6,428 nucleotides of DNA from Heliobacteriaceae bacterium (GTDB lineage Bacteria; Cyanobacteriota; Vampirovibrionia; Gastranaerophilales; Gastranaerophilaceae): assembly GCA_031267015.1 (NCBI GenBank), contig JAIRZW010000070.1, positions 1-6,428 on the forward strand, given 5' to 3'. The notes under the pieces are model-generated. The model was not told where the DNA came from. It saw only the letters and a list, made by a program, of their open reading frames with translations, and searched no databases. This document shows, piece after piece, positions 1 through 5,863 of the stretch. Position numbers and translations under genes: made by a program. Every line of letters starts with the position of its first letter. The stretch's first letter is position 1.

Positions 1-2876
1 TGAGAACATTCCACACGGGCGGTGTATTCAGAGGCGCGGGCGCAATGAAAAACGTAGAAGCAAACATTGCCGGTGAAGTCGTTTCAAGCCTCAAAACCCG
101 CGAATTACGCACACGTCACGGGGATGTTGTTCAGGTTGCAAACTACGAGGCTGATGTTGAAGTTAAAGGCGCTAAAAAGTCTGAAACTTACCATATTCCG
201 GCTGGCTCAACAGTATTCTTTACAAACGGCATGAGGGTTGAAAAAGGCTTTAAACTGGCGTCTTACGAGCCGACAGGTCAGGGCGACGGAAGCCGTTTGA
301 CCGAAAAAGCGACCAAAGATATTACGTCTGATTTGAGCGGGGAAGTCTTGTATGAAGACTTTGTTGCGGACGAGAAAAAAGACCGTCAGGGCAACATTTC
401 AAGAACAACCAACAAACAAGGTATTATCTGGGTTCTTGGCGGGGACGTTTACAACCTGCCGGGCGGTTCAAAGGTTCTTGTCAAAAATGACCAAAAAATC
501 AAAAAAGGCGAAAAACTCGCTGAAACTCTGACAATTTCCGAACATGGCGGCGAAGTCCGCTTTGGCGAAGACCTTGTTATTGAGGAAGTTAAATTTGAAG
601 GCAAAAATATTAAGAAAATCGTACAGGGTAAGGAATTAACCATTGTCATTGCGTCGCTAATCCCTGAGAATGCGGCTTTTGAACACACTAAAAAAGAACA
701 AATCTGGACAGTCGGCAAAACCGGCGAAAGATATATTGTTAAAGCGCCTGTTGACACAACAGTTGAAAACGGTATGATTATCGCCGAACTTATCGACGAT
801 ACCGATTCTGTAAGTTCTTCGGGTGAAATCCGCTATGTTGACGTGGAAGTTGACGACAACCAAATCATCACAAAACCGGGCAGCGTAGTGTTTATCCCGG
901 AAGAAATTCACCAGATAAACAAAGACAGCAGCCTGAAAATGGTTGAAAACGGCACGTTCGTAACCGCGGGCACCGAGATTGTGAAAGACGTTTACTGCCA
1001 CATCGACGGTATTGTTGAATTCAAAGAATATAACGACATTATTCATGAAGTGACTATTCGTCCGGGCGAAATCCACACACTTTCAAGCGTAAGCGAGTTA
1101 AAAGTCGATGAGGGCGAAGTTCTTAAAAAAGGAACCCTGATTGCAGAAGGCATTAAGGCAAAAGCAACTTCAATTATAACAATTATGGACTCGTCGCTTG
1201 ACGATCTGGACATTGACGATTTGGACGAAGAATTGGACGCCAACTTAACGCTTGACGAAGACCACATTTCTAACCAGCCTATACAGATTCTTGTAAGACC
1301 TGTTCAGGTGCTGGACGTTAAGCAGAAAAACGTTTCAATTAAGTTCAATACTTCAGACAATCTGATTGACATTGTACCTGTAACCCAGCTTCAGTACAAA
1401 GACGGCGCACGTGTAAGAAACCTTGACGGTTCGACTATCACGAGAACAAGCCTTGTGCTTCAAATGCAGGGCTACCTGTCCCACCTCAAAGGTATGGTGG
1501 AACTTGGTGAGAAGGAATCTTTAAGAATCGTTGTTCTTGAGAACCTGATTGTCCGCCGTGAATCTGAAAGCAACGCTAAACTGCTGTCTTCATTGCAAAC
1601 AGAGCTTTTGGTAAAAGACGGTGAAACAATCGCTCCGAAAACACCTGTTGCAAAAACCCAGGTTCTTGCAATAAATGACGGGGTTGCGTCAATCAAGGAC
1701 GAAAAAGCAGATGCAAGAAGACTGCTGTTGACCAGCGAAGCTTATGAGTCTGTGCTGCCTATCAAAGGTAAAGCGGGCGTTATAAAAGGCGACTTTGTAA
1801 GACTAGATTCAATAATATCCGACTCAGGCGAAAAATCAAATATTTCAGGTAAAGTAATCGCCGTAAACAAAGGTGAAATCACAGTGCGCACAGGCCGTCC
1901 ATACTTAATCAGCCCGGGCACAATGCTTCAGGTTGAAAGCAGCGCGCTTGTACTACGCGGCGACGTGATTGCTACACTGGTATTTGAACGCCAGAAAACA
2001 GGCGACATCGTACAGGGTCTTCCAAGGGTTGAAGAACTTCTGGAAGGAAGAAAACCTAAAGATTCCGCTATTCTGGCCGAAGAAGACGGCGTTGCGGAGA
2101 TTCTAACTGACGAAGACATACCAAGCCTTTACCTTGTAAACGACAACGGCCGTGTTGAGATTAAGTACACAATCGACGCAAACATAATCGTTCATGATAA
2201 ACAACAAATCAAAAAAGGCCAGCCGTTGACAAGCGGCCCTTTGAACCCGCACGACGTAATCCGTCTGAACGGTCCTGAGGCAGCCCAGCAGTATCTGGTG
2301 GATGAGGTTCAGCGTGTATACCGCTCCCAAGGCGTTGAAATCGCTGACAAGCACGTTGAAATCATCGTACGTCAAATGACTAAAAAGATTAAAATCCTTG
2401 AAGCAGGCGATACAACATTGCTGCCGGGCGAATTGGTCGAACTTCAAACATTTGAGAAGGAAAACGAGTCTGTTCGTGCTAATAACGGTGAAGAAGCAAC
2501 TTGCGAATATATGCTTTTGGGTATTACAAAAGCGTCATTGAACACAGACAGCTTCATTTCAGCGGCGTCGTTCCAGGAAACAACCAGAATTCTGACGGAA
2601 GCGGCAGTTGACGGAAAACGCGACCTGCTGCGCGGCTTGAAAGAGAATGTAATCATCGGACGTCTGATTCCTGCGGGAACCGGTTTCCACCACCTGACCA
2701 ACGCAAACGAAGAAAAAGAACGCGAAGAAAGAAAACGCGCTGTTGCGATGAAAAATCAGGCAAGAAAACCTTCCGCGATTTTGGAAGAAATCGAAGGCAT
2801 GTTCGGCTCCCCGGATTTTGTTCCGGGCGCGGAAGATGACGGTTTCGACGACGAAGGCGACGAAATGGAAGAATAA
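1..2876 (+). CDS. rpoC2: RNA polymerase beta' subunit, C-terminal part (RpoC2-like), 5' partial
   Basis: This is the C-terminal part of the largest catalytic subunit of DNA-dependent RNA polymerase. The reading frame is open to the left edge: codons from base 3 read RTFHTGGVFRGAGA ahead of the first ATG at 45, so that ATG is internal. RTFH is the trigger-loop signature; its Arg (bases 3-5) and His (12-14) match E. coli R933 and H936, which contact the incoming NTP. Numbering from the ATG, a roughly 640-residue insertion follows, then the second trigger-loop half and TGDIVQGLPRVEELLEGRKP (652 on), YLVDEVQRVYRSQGVEI (750 on), GITKASLNTDSFISAASFQE (826 on) and GRLIPAGTGF (872 on), all near-invariant in the family. 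A tail of about 60 residues is basic, then strongly acidic. Cyanobacteria split this subunit into RpoC1 and RpoC2; the wording and insertion are RpoC2-like, but the split point lies outside, so an unsplit rpoC is possible. Confidence 0.97.
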   Translation, partial: RTFHTGGVFRGAGAMKNVEANIAGEVVSSLKTRELRTRHGDVVQVANYEADVEVKGAKKSETYHIPAGSTVFFTNGMRVEKGFKLASYEPTGQGDGSRLTEKATKDITSDLSGEVLYEDFVADEKKDRQGNISRTTNKQGIIWVLGGDVYNLPGGSKVLVKNDQKIKKGEKLAETLTISEHGGEVRFGEDLVIEEVKFEGKNIKKIVQGKELTIVIASLIPENAAFEHTKKEQIWTVGKTGERYIVKAPVDTTVENGMIIAELIDDTDSVSSSGEIRYVDVEVDDNQIITKPGSVVFIPEEIHQINKDSSLKMVENGTFVTAGTEIVKDVYCHIDGIVEFKEYNDIIHEVTIRPGEIHTLSSVSELKVDEGEVLKKGTLIAEGIKAKATSIITIMDSSLDDLDIDDLDEELDANLTLDEDHISNQPIQILVRPVQVLDVKQKNVSIKFNTSDNLIDIVPVTQLQYKDGARVRNLDGSTITRTSLVLQMQGYLSHLKGMVELGEKESLRIVVLENLIVRRESESNAKLLSSLQTELLVKDGETIAPKTPVAKTQVLAINDGVASIKDEKADARRLLLTSEAYESVLPIKGKAGVIKGDFVRLDSIISDSGEKSNISGKVIAVNKGEITVRTGRPYLISPGTMLQVESSALVLRGDVIATLVFERQKTGDIVQGLPRVEELLEGRKPKDSAILAEEDGVAEILTDEDIPSLYLVNDNGRVEIKYTIDANIIVHDKQQIKKGQPLTSGPLNPHDVIRLNGPEAAQQYLVDEVQRVYRSQGVEIADKHVEIIVRQMTKKIKILEAGDTTLLPGELVELQTFEKENESVRANNGEEATCEYMLLGITKASLNTDSFISAASFQETTRILTEAAVDGKRDLLRGLKENVIIGRLIPAGTGFHHLTNANEEKEREERKRAVAMKNQARKPSAILEEIEGMFGSPDFVPGAEDDGFDDEGDEMEE
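30..1980 (+). other. SI3-type insertion in the trigger loop, with repeated SBHM-like units
   Basis: The catalytic trigger loop is interrupted between RTFHTGGVF at the left edge and the ERQKTGDIVQGLPR segment (from about 1986) by roughly 640 residues. This is far longer than SI3 of E. coli (about 190 residues) and in the size range of cyanobacterial SI3. Short units recur along it: a V-x-x-G turn followed by LA/IAE, then a [SGD]-G-[EI]-[VI] strand. Numbering from the ATG at 45, the turns are at residues 65-68, 146-155, 240-243, 300-303 and 354-357, and the strands at 98-101, 168-171, 259-262 and 321-324. This fits tandem sandwich-barrel hybrid motifs, the fold known for SI3. An acidic stretch (residues 382-406) separates the first block from a second. 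Boundaries are approximate and the domain count is inferred. Confidence 0.75.
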
Positions 2877-2881
2877 AAATA

Positions 2882-2905
2882 AAAAAGGGCCGAAAGGCTC
2901 TTTTT
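2882..2905. terminator. Bidirectional intrinsic terminator between convergent genes
   Basis: AAAAAGGGCC (2882-2891) pairs with GGCTCTTTTT (2896-2905) around a GAAA tetraloop: ten pairs including one G-T wobble. On the plus strand the stem runs into T5-A-T4, giving a terminator six bases past the rpoC2 stop. Read on the minus strand, the same hairpin is followed by a T-rich run, so it can also end transcription of the facing pseudopilin gene. The stop codon of that gene (2904-2906) lies partly within the stem. Confidence 0.85.
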
Positions 2906-3659
2906 ATTTTGAAAAATCCTGTATGAGTGTAGTTGGAGAGGTACCGCCTTTTTCTACTGTCGTGCATTCCCCTCTGTATATTTTAGGCTGCTGTAAACCT
3001 TCACGCTCCAGCCTTAAAGAAAACACGTCATACCCCCATTTATTCGGACCTTTTTTGCCGTTAATATCAATATCAATAACATATCCATTGTTAAAAAGAA
3101 TTATCATACCATTGCTTAATATCTTGGCATTTTTAAAATTTGTATTTAGATTAGCTTTCTTTAAATGTGTACAGCCGCCTGTTACAATTCTTTTTTTCCC
3201 ATAGTCAACAACAGGGCCCTCATAATCGCCGTCCAGGATTTCGTCAATCCCTTTATAATTTGGAATGCAATCAGCCGCTGAATTACAGGTTTTAACTATT
3301 TTAAGTTCTTTTAAGAATTGAGGCCAAAATACACTTGTGCATTCTGAAGTACTTCCCCAAGTATCGGACGGCGGAGGCTGGCCGTTTACTTCGTAATATT
3401 CGCAGCCGCCGGCTTCATTGTATTGACCGCAGGTAACGGGATAAGGAGAGCTTATCCAGCCGAAACAGGCAGGAATATATTCTAAATCAGCCTCTACTTT
3501 GTGCATTGCATTTGTTAAGAGTGAATAACTTTTTTTAAACTGGGTTTTTAATGCCTGTTTTTGAAAATTTGTAATTAGCGCCGGCAAAGTCAAGGCTGCT
3601 ACTACACCAATAATGCCGAGAGTAATTAATACTTCTGCAAGTGTGAATGCTTTTTTCAT
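2904..3659 (-). CDS. Pseudopilin-like protein with prepilin N-terminal cleavage/methylation domain, cysteine-rich
   Basis: This complete 251-residue protein begins MKKA|FTLAEVLITL, a type III (prepilin) signal: a short basic leader, the prepilin-peptidase site before Phe5, Glu at +5 (Glu9), then a hydrophobic helix to about residue 29. Residue -1 is Ala rather than the usual Gly. The mature helix would anchor it in the inner membrane or a pseudopilus, with the rest outside. The body holds eight cysteines (65, 77, 86, 107, 125, 131, 163, 232), suggesting disulfides, and DINGKKGPNKWGYDVFS at 198-214, a motif shared with the gene at the right edge. AGGAGG (3665-3670) lies five bases before the ATG, confirming the start. 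It is transcribed alone, convergent to rpoC2, from its own promoter. No secretion ATPase, platform protein or peptidase gene is nearby. It could be a minor pilin, a type II secretion pseudopilin or a surface protein using that assembly route. Confidence 0.88.
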   Translation of the reverse strand: MKKAFTLAEVLITLGIIGVVAALTLPALITNFQKQALKTQFKKSYSLLTNAMHKVEADLEYIPACFGWISSPYPVTCGQYNEAGGCEYYEVNGQPPPSDTWGSTSECTSVFWPQFLKELKIVKTCNSAADCIPNYKGIDEILDGDYEGPVVDYGKKRIVTGGCTHLKKANLNTNFKNAKILSNGMIILFNNGYVIDIDINGKKGPNKWGYDVFSLRLEREGLQQPKIYRGECTTVEKGGTSPTTLIQDFSK

Positions 3660-3693
3660 ACTTTCCTCCTGTTAAAATATGTAACTACTCATG

Positions 3694-3722
3694 ACTATAT
3701 AAGAAAACTTAAACTTTGTCAA
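3694..3722 (-). promoter_or_regulatory. Sigma70-type promoter for the pseudopilin gene
   Basis: Read on the minus strand, a perfect -35 box TTGACA (3722-3717) is followed by exactly 17 bases and then TATAGT (3699-3694), one mismatch from the TATAAT consensus. Transcription would start near 3687, giving a leader of about 28 bases that carries the AGGAGG ribosome site at 3665-3670. The 86 bases beyond it (3723-3808) are A/T-rich with no clear gene; they hold only a short direct repeat TTCAAAG (3773-3779 and 3781-3787). Confidence 0.85.
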
Positions 3723-3808
3723 CAACTTTTTTCTGATTTGAATAAAGATTTCTAAACCATAGAAAGGATTTGTTCAAAGTTTCAAAGATTTTGACCGTAA
3801 ACAAAGTT

Positions 3809-3976
3809 ATGGCAAGAATAATTGAAAGTCAAAGACGAATTATAAAGCTTGATGCAGACGATGTTTTGGCTGTCGTGCGCGAGTACATGAGAATAACGCA
3901 TGGCTCGTGCTGCTGCGAACACACACGGGAATTACTGGAGCGCAACCCGCTTTTCCTTCCCGAAAGCCTGTCGTAA
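3809..3976 (+). CDS. Small hypothetical protein (55 aa)
   Basis: A short reading frame begins MARIIESQRRIIKL and ends NPLFLPESLS. The first half looks like an amphipathic helix (RRIIKLDADDVLAVVREYMR), followed by a Cys-Cys-Cys-Glu-His stretch (residues 34-38) and another short helix. This is real-protein-like composition, but I do not recognise the family. The frame is open back to a stop at 3743 and includes TTG codons at 3770 and 3791; ATG 3809 is preferred by codon type, although no clear Shine-Dalgarno site precedes any of these. Its last 45 bases overlap the 3' end of the facing minus-strand frame, so one of the two may be spurious. No promoter or terminator is evident. Possible Cys/His metal binding is speculation. 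Confidence 0.4.
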   Translation: MARIIESQRRIIKLDADDVLAVVREYMRITHGSCCCEHTRELLERNPLFLPESLS

Positions 3977-4171
3977 AAAGTCGTCATTGTTGAATTGTTC
4001 GTATTTTTCAACATCTTTACGCACGTCTTTGCGCGTAATCGCATTTGCCAACGCCGGAACAGCAAACCCCATTGCCGCTGATATAGTTGCAAGGTTCAGC
4101 CAGTAAAGCCCGCAGGCAATTTTTTTGTCGCGCGGCTTTGCAAGGTCAGACATGTAGCGCAGCCGCGGCAT
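3932..4171 (-). CDS. Small one-helix membrane protein, or C-terminal remnant of a longer gene (79 aa)
   Basis: From ATG 4171 this reads MPRLRYMSDLAKPRDKKIA, then a hydrophobic segment of about 25 residues (roughly 19-43, GLYWLNLATISAAMGFAVP...), then a highly charged tail containing RKDVRKDVEKYEQ. The tail suggests a cytoplasmic end after a single membrane helix. A weak GAAG lies upstream, and TTG 4183 is an alternative start. The frame stays open, and still looks like protein (ADLIDKSAEN), back to a stop at 4214-4216, only nine bases past the serS stop. That suggests the true N-terminus has been lost and this is a decayed 3' fragment. It lies downstream of serS on the same strand with no terminator between, so readthrough expression is possible. 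The family is not recognised; the style resembles multi-helix hypothetical proteins of this lineage, from memory only. Confidence 0.5.
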   Translation of the reverse strand: MPRLRYMSDLAKPRDKKIACGLYWLNLATISAAMGFAVPALANAITRKDVRKDVEKYEQFNNDDFLRQAFGKEKRVALQ

Positions 4172-4225
4172 TTTTTTCTTCAAATTTTCAGCGGATTTGT
4201 CAATCAGATCGGCTTACTGAAATCG

Positions 4226-5485
4226 TTACAAAACTTCAAAGCCTGTGTACTGGCGCAAAACCTCAGGGATGACGATTGTTCCGTCAGACTGCTGGAAGTT
4301 TTCAACGATTGCGGCAAAGGTTCTGCCGACAGCAAGCCCGGAACCGTTAATCGTGTGCACAAACTGCGGTTTGTTGGTTTCTTTGTCACGGTATTTTATG
4401 TTTGCGCGCCGCGCCTGAAAATCACCGAAATTAGAGCAGCTTGAAATTTCTTTGTACGCATTATAAGACGGCATCCAAACCTCTAAATCATAGCACTTTT
4501 GCGCTGAAAACCCGATATCTGCGGTGCACAGTTCAATACGGCGGTACGGAAGCTCAAGCAGTTCAAGCATTTTTTCCGCATCCTTCGTAAGCTTTTCATG
4601 CTCGTCCGGGCTTGTTTGCGGAGTGCAAAGCTTCACTAGCTCCACTTTGTTAAACTGGTGAACCCGAATAAGCCCGCGTGTGTCTTTGCCTGCCGAACCC
4701 GCCTCGCGTCTGAAACACGGAGTGTAAGCAGTCATGTACTTTGGCAAATCTTCTTGCGCAAGAATCTCGTTTGCATAAATATTAGTCACAGGCACTTCCG
4801 CTGTCGGAATCAGGTATAAGTCCTCGTATTCGCATTTGTACATGTCTTCGGCAAACTTCGGCAGCTGCCCTGTGCCGGTCATAGTCTGCGCATTAGCCAT
4901 AAGCGGCGGCAGAATTTCTTCGTACTTTTCCGTATGCTGATCTAAAAAGAAATTTATAATCGCGCGCTCAAGTTTTGCGCCTTTGCCGCGGTAAAGAATA
5001 AAGCGCGACTGCGAAAGCTTTACCCCGCGTTCAAAATCAACCAAACCTTTTTTGTCAAGCAAATCCCAGTGTGGTAGGGCAAATGTATTGGGTTTTGGCA
5101 GGCTGCCCCAGGTTTTTACAACCACATTATCTTCCTCGCAAGTCCCGATTGGCGTACTTTCGTCTGGAGTGTTAGGCGTGTTGAGCAGAATACTTTTTTG
5201 CTCATAATCCAAAACCGCTTCCTGCTCCTCAAGTTCCTTAATTTCTTCGCCCAAAACCCGCACAGCCTCTTGAACCGTGTCGGTATTTTGGCCGGCTTTT
5301 TTTAATTCACCGATTCTTTGCGAATCCCGTTTACGCGCCGCGCGCAATTCATCTGCCTGTGTCTGGATTTTACGCCGTCTAACATCAATCTCAAGAACAG
5401 CGTCCACTGATAATTCAGGGTTGCGGCGTTTCAAAAGCCCGTTAATTTTCTCAGGATTCTCTCTAATCAACTTAATATCTAGCAT
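4226..5485 (-). CDS. serS: Seryl-tRNA synthetase
   Basis: This class II aminoacyl-tRNA synthetase charges tRNA-Ser (and tRNA-Sec where present) with serine, using ATP in the cytoplasm. From the chosen start the protein has 419 residues, normal for bacterial SerS. It begins [12 protein letters not shown], the usual N-terminus. Residues about 27-100 are charged and heptad-like, matching the long antiparallel coiled-coil arm that holds the tRNA-Ser variable arm, and lead into the [14 protein letters not shown] linker. The catalytic core shows TGTGQLPKF (203 on), the serine-binding PTAEVPVTN (227-235), motif 2 [21 protein letters not shown] (258-278) followed by [19 protein letters not shown] (346-360) and motif 3 [19 protein letters not shown] (380-398). 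All expected active-site elements are present. An in-frame ATG at 5506 would add seven residues but lacks a ribosome site. The gene is divergent from the 5548 gene; its own promoter is not clear in the A/T-rich gap. Confidence 0.98.
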   Translation of the reverse strand: MLDIKLIRENPEKINGLLKRRNPELSVDAVLEIDVRRRKIQTQADELRAARKRDSQRIGELKKAGQNTDTVQEAVRVLGEEIKELEEQEAVLDYEQKSILLNTPNTPDESTPIGTCEEDNVVVKTWGSLPKPNTFALPHWDLLDKKGLVDFERGVKLSQSRFILYRGKGAKLERAIINFFLDQHTEKYEEILPPLMANAQTMTGTGQLPKFAEDMYKCEYEDLYLIPTAEVPVTNIYANEILAQEDLPKYMTAYTPCFRREAGSAGKDTRGLIRVHQFNKVELVKLCTPQTSPDEHEKLTKDAEKMLELLELPYRRIELCTADIGFSAQKCYDLEVWMPSYNAYKEISSCSNFGDFQARRANIKYRDKETNKPQFVHTINGSGLAVGRTFAAIVENFQQSDGTIVIPEVLRQYTGFEVL

Positions 5486-5491
5486 GCTTAA

Positions 5492-5498
5492 CCTTCCT
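5492..5498 (-). promoter_or_regulatory. Shine-Dalgarno site that fixes the serS start
   Basis: On the minus strand AGGAAGG lies six bases before the ATG at 5485. The other in-frame ATG at 5506 is preceded by GTAGACAG, with no comparable site, and the SD falls downstream of it. Together with the conserved [13 protein letters not shown]-terminus, this favours 5485 as the start. Confidence 0.8.
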
Positions 5499-5499
5499 A

Positions 5500-5528
5500 T
5501 GGACATCTGTCTACATATAGTATATAAT
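5500..5528 (+). promoter_or_regulatory. Sigma70-type promoter for the 103-aa gene
   Basis: TGGACA (5500-5505, one mismatch from TTGACA), a 17-base spacer and a perfect TATAAT (5523-5528) form a near-consensus promoter pointing right. The expected transcription start is near 5535, leaving a leader of only about 13 bases that contains the AGGGA ribosome site (5535-5539). The -35 box lies just two bases from the serS Shine-Dalgarno site on the other strand, so this promoter sits within the serS leader or promoter region. Confidence 0.8.
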
Positions 5529-5547
5529 AAAAATAGGGATAGTGTAT

Positions 5548-5859
5548 ATGTTTAAAAAATTAGCGCAAAAACTGAATACGCAAAAGGGCAGGAATATCAC
5601 GGCAGGCGCCGCGATTAACCCTATTAATGTTGATTTTAACAGCCGCAAAAGCGTTCTTAACGTACTCAATCTTTACGAAAAAGAGTGCGACATAAAAAAC
5701 TTCTCAAAGCTTGCGCTGTCTAACCCTGAAAACAATTCGCACGAAGACATAATGTCCAAACTTTTTTCGACGGGGGTTCCGGACATATTTGAAGACGACA
5801 AGCTTGTTAAGCTTGCGGACAATTCGCAATTCCTTCGTGATTTAGGCTTTACAGATTAA
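5548..5859 (+). CDS. Hypothetical protein (103 aa)
   Basis: I do not recognise this protein. It starts [15 protein letters not shown], a basic segment (five Lys/Arg in 15 residues), then [14 protein letters not shown]. The remainder is mixed-charge and helix-prone, ending in an acidic stretch ([17 protein letters not shown]) and FLRDLGFTD. There is no signal peptide or membrane helix, so it is probably cytoplasmic. ATG 5548 is preferred over GTG 5542: AGGGA (5535-5539) is eight bases from the ATG but only two from the GTG. A strong promoter lies directly upstream, divergent from serS, so it is likely a well-expressed single-gene unit. Its stop is only four bases from the stop of the facing pseudopilin gene, with no convincing terminator between. 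Good promoter, ribosome site and compact packing argue that it is a real gene. Confidence 0.8.
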   Translation: MFKKLAQKLNTQKGRNITAGAAINPINVDFNSRKSVLNVLNLYEKECDIKNFSKLALSNPENNSHEDIMSKLFSTGVPDIFEDDKLVKLADNSQFLRDLGFTD

Positions 5860-5863
5860 GCTG

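Noticed and set aside
657..1076. Minus-strand open frame of 139 codons inside rpoC2 (and similar ones at 449-757, 1043-1267, 1472-1696, 1928-2119, 2103-2447, 2444-2701)
   Set aside because: All lie opposite strongly conserved RNA polymerase sequence, have low-complexity or odd composition, and lack ribosome sites. They are by-products of codon use on the other strand.
2653..2967. Minus-strand frame crossing the rpoC2 end and terminator
   Set aside because: It runs through the terminator hairpin and the antisense of the rpoC2 tail; the translation is Arg/Phe-rich without protein-like pattern.
2818..3204. Plus-strand frame of 128 codons across the terminator
   Set aside because: It overlaps the rpoC2 tail in another frame, crosses the hairpin and is antisense to the well-supported pseudopilin.
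3829..4092. Minus-strand frame of 87 codons antisense to the small plus frame
   Set aside because: The translation is Ser/Arg-rich with no structure-like pattern, and it shares sequence with the better minus frame at 3932-4171.
3660..4225. Possible tRNA or other structured RNA gene in the long gap
   Set aside because: I looked for a T-arm GGTTCRANYCC-like box, an acceptor stem and strong hairpins with T-runs on both strands and saw none.
3900..4272. Plus-strand frames at 3900-4106 and 4087-4272
   Set aside because: Antisense to the minus membrane frame and the serS end; no ribosome site and poor composition.
5486..5506. Seven-residue N-terminal extension of SerS from ATG 5506
   Set aside because: No ribosome site precedes it, whereas AGGAAGG sits correctly before ATG 5485, which gives the conserved [12 protein letters not shown] start.
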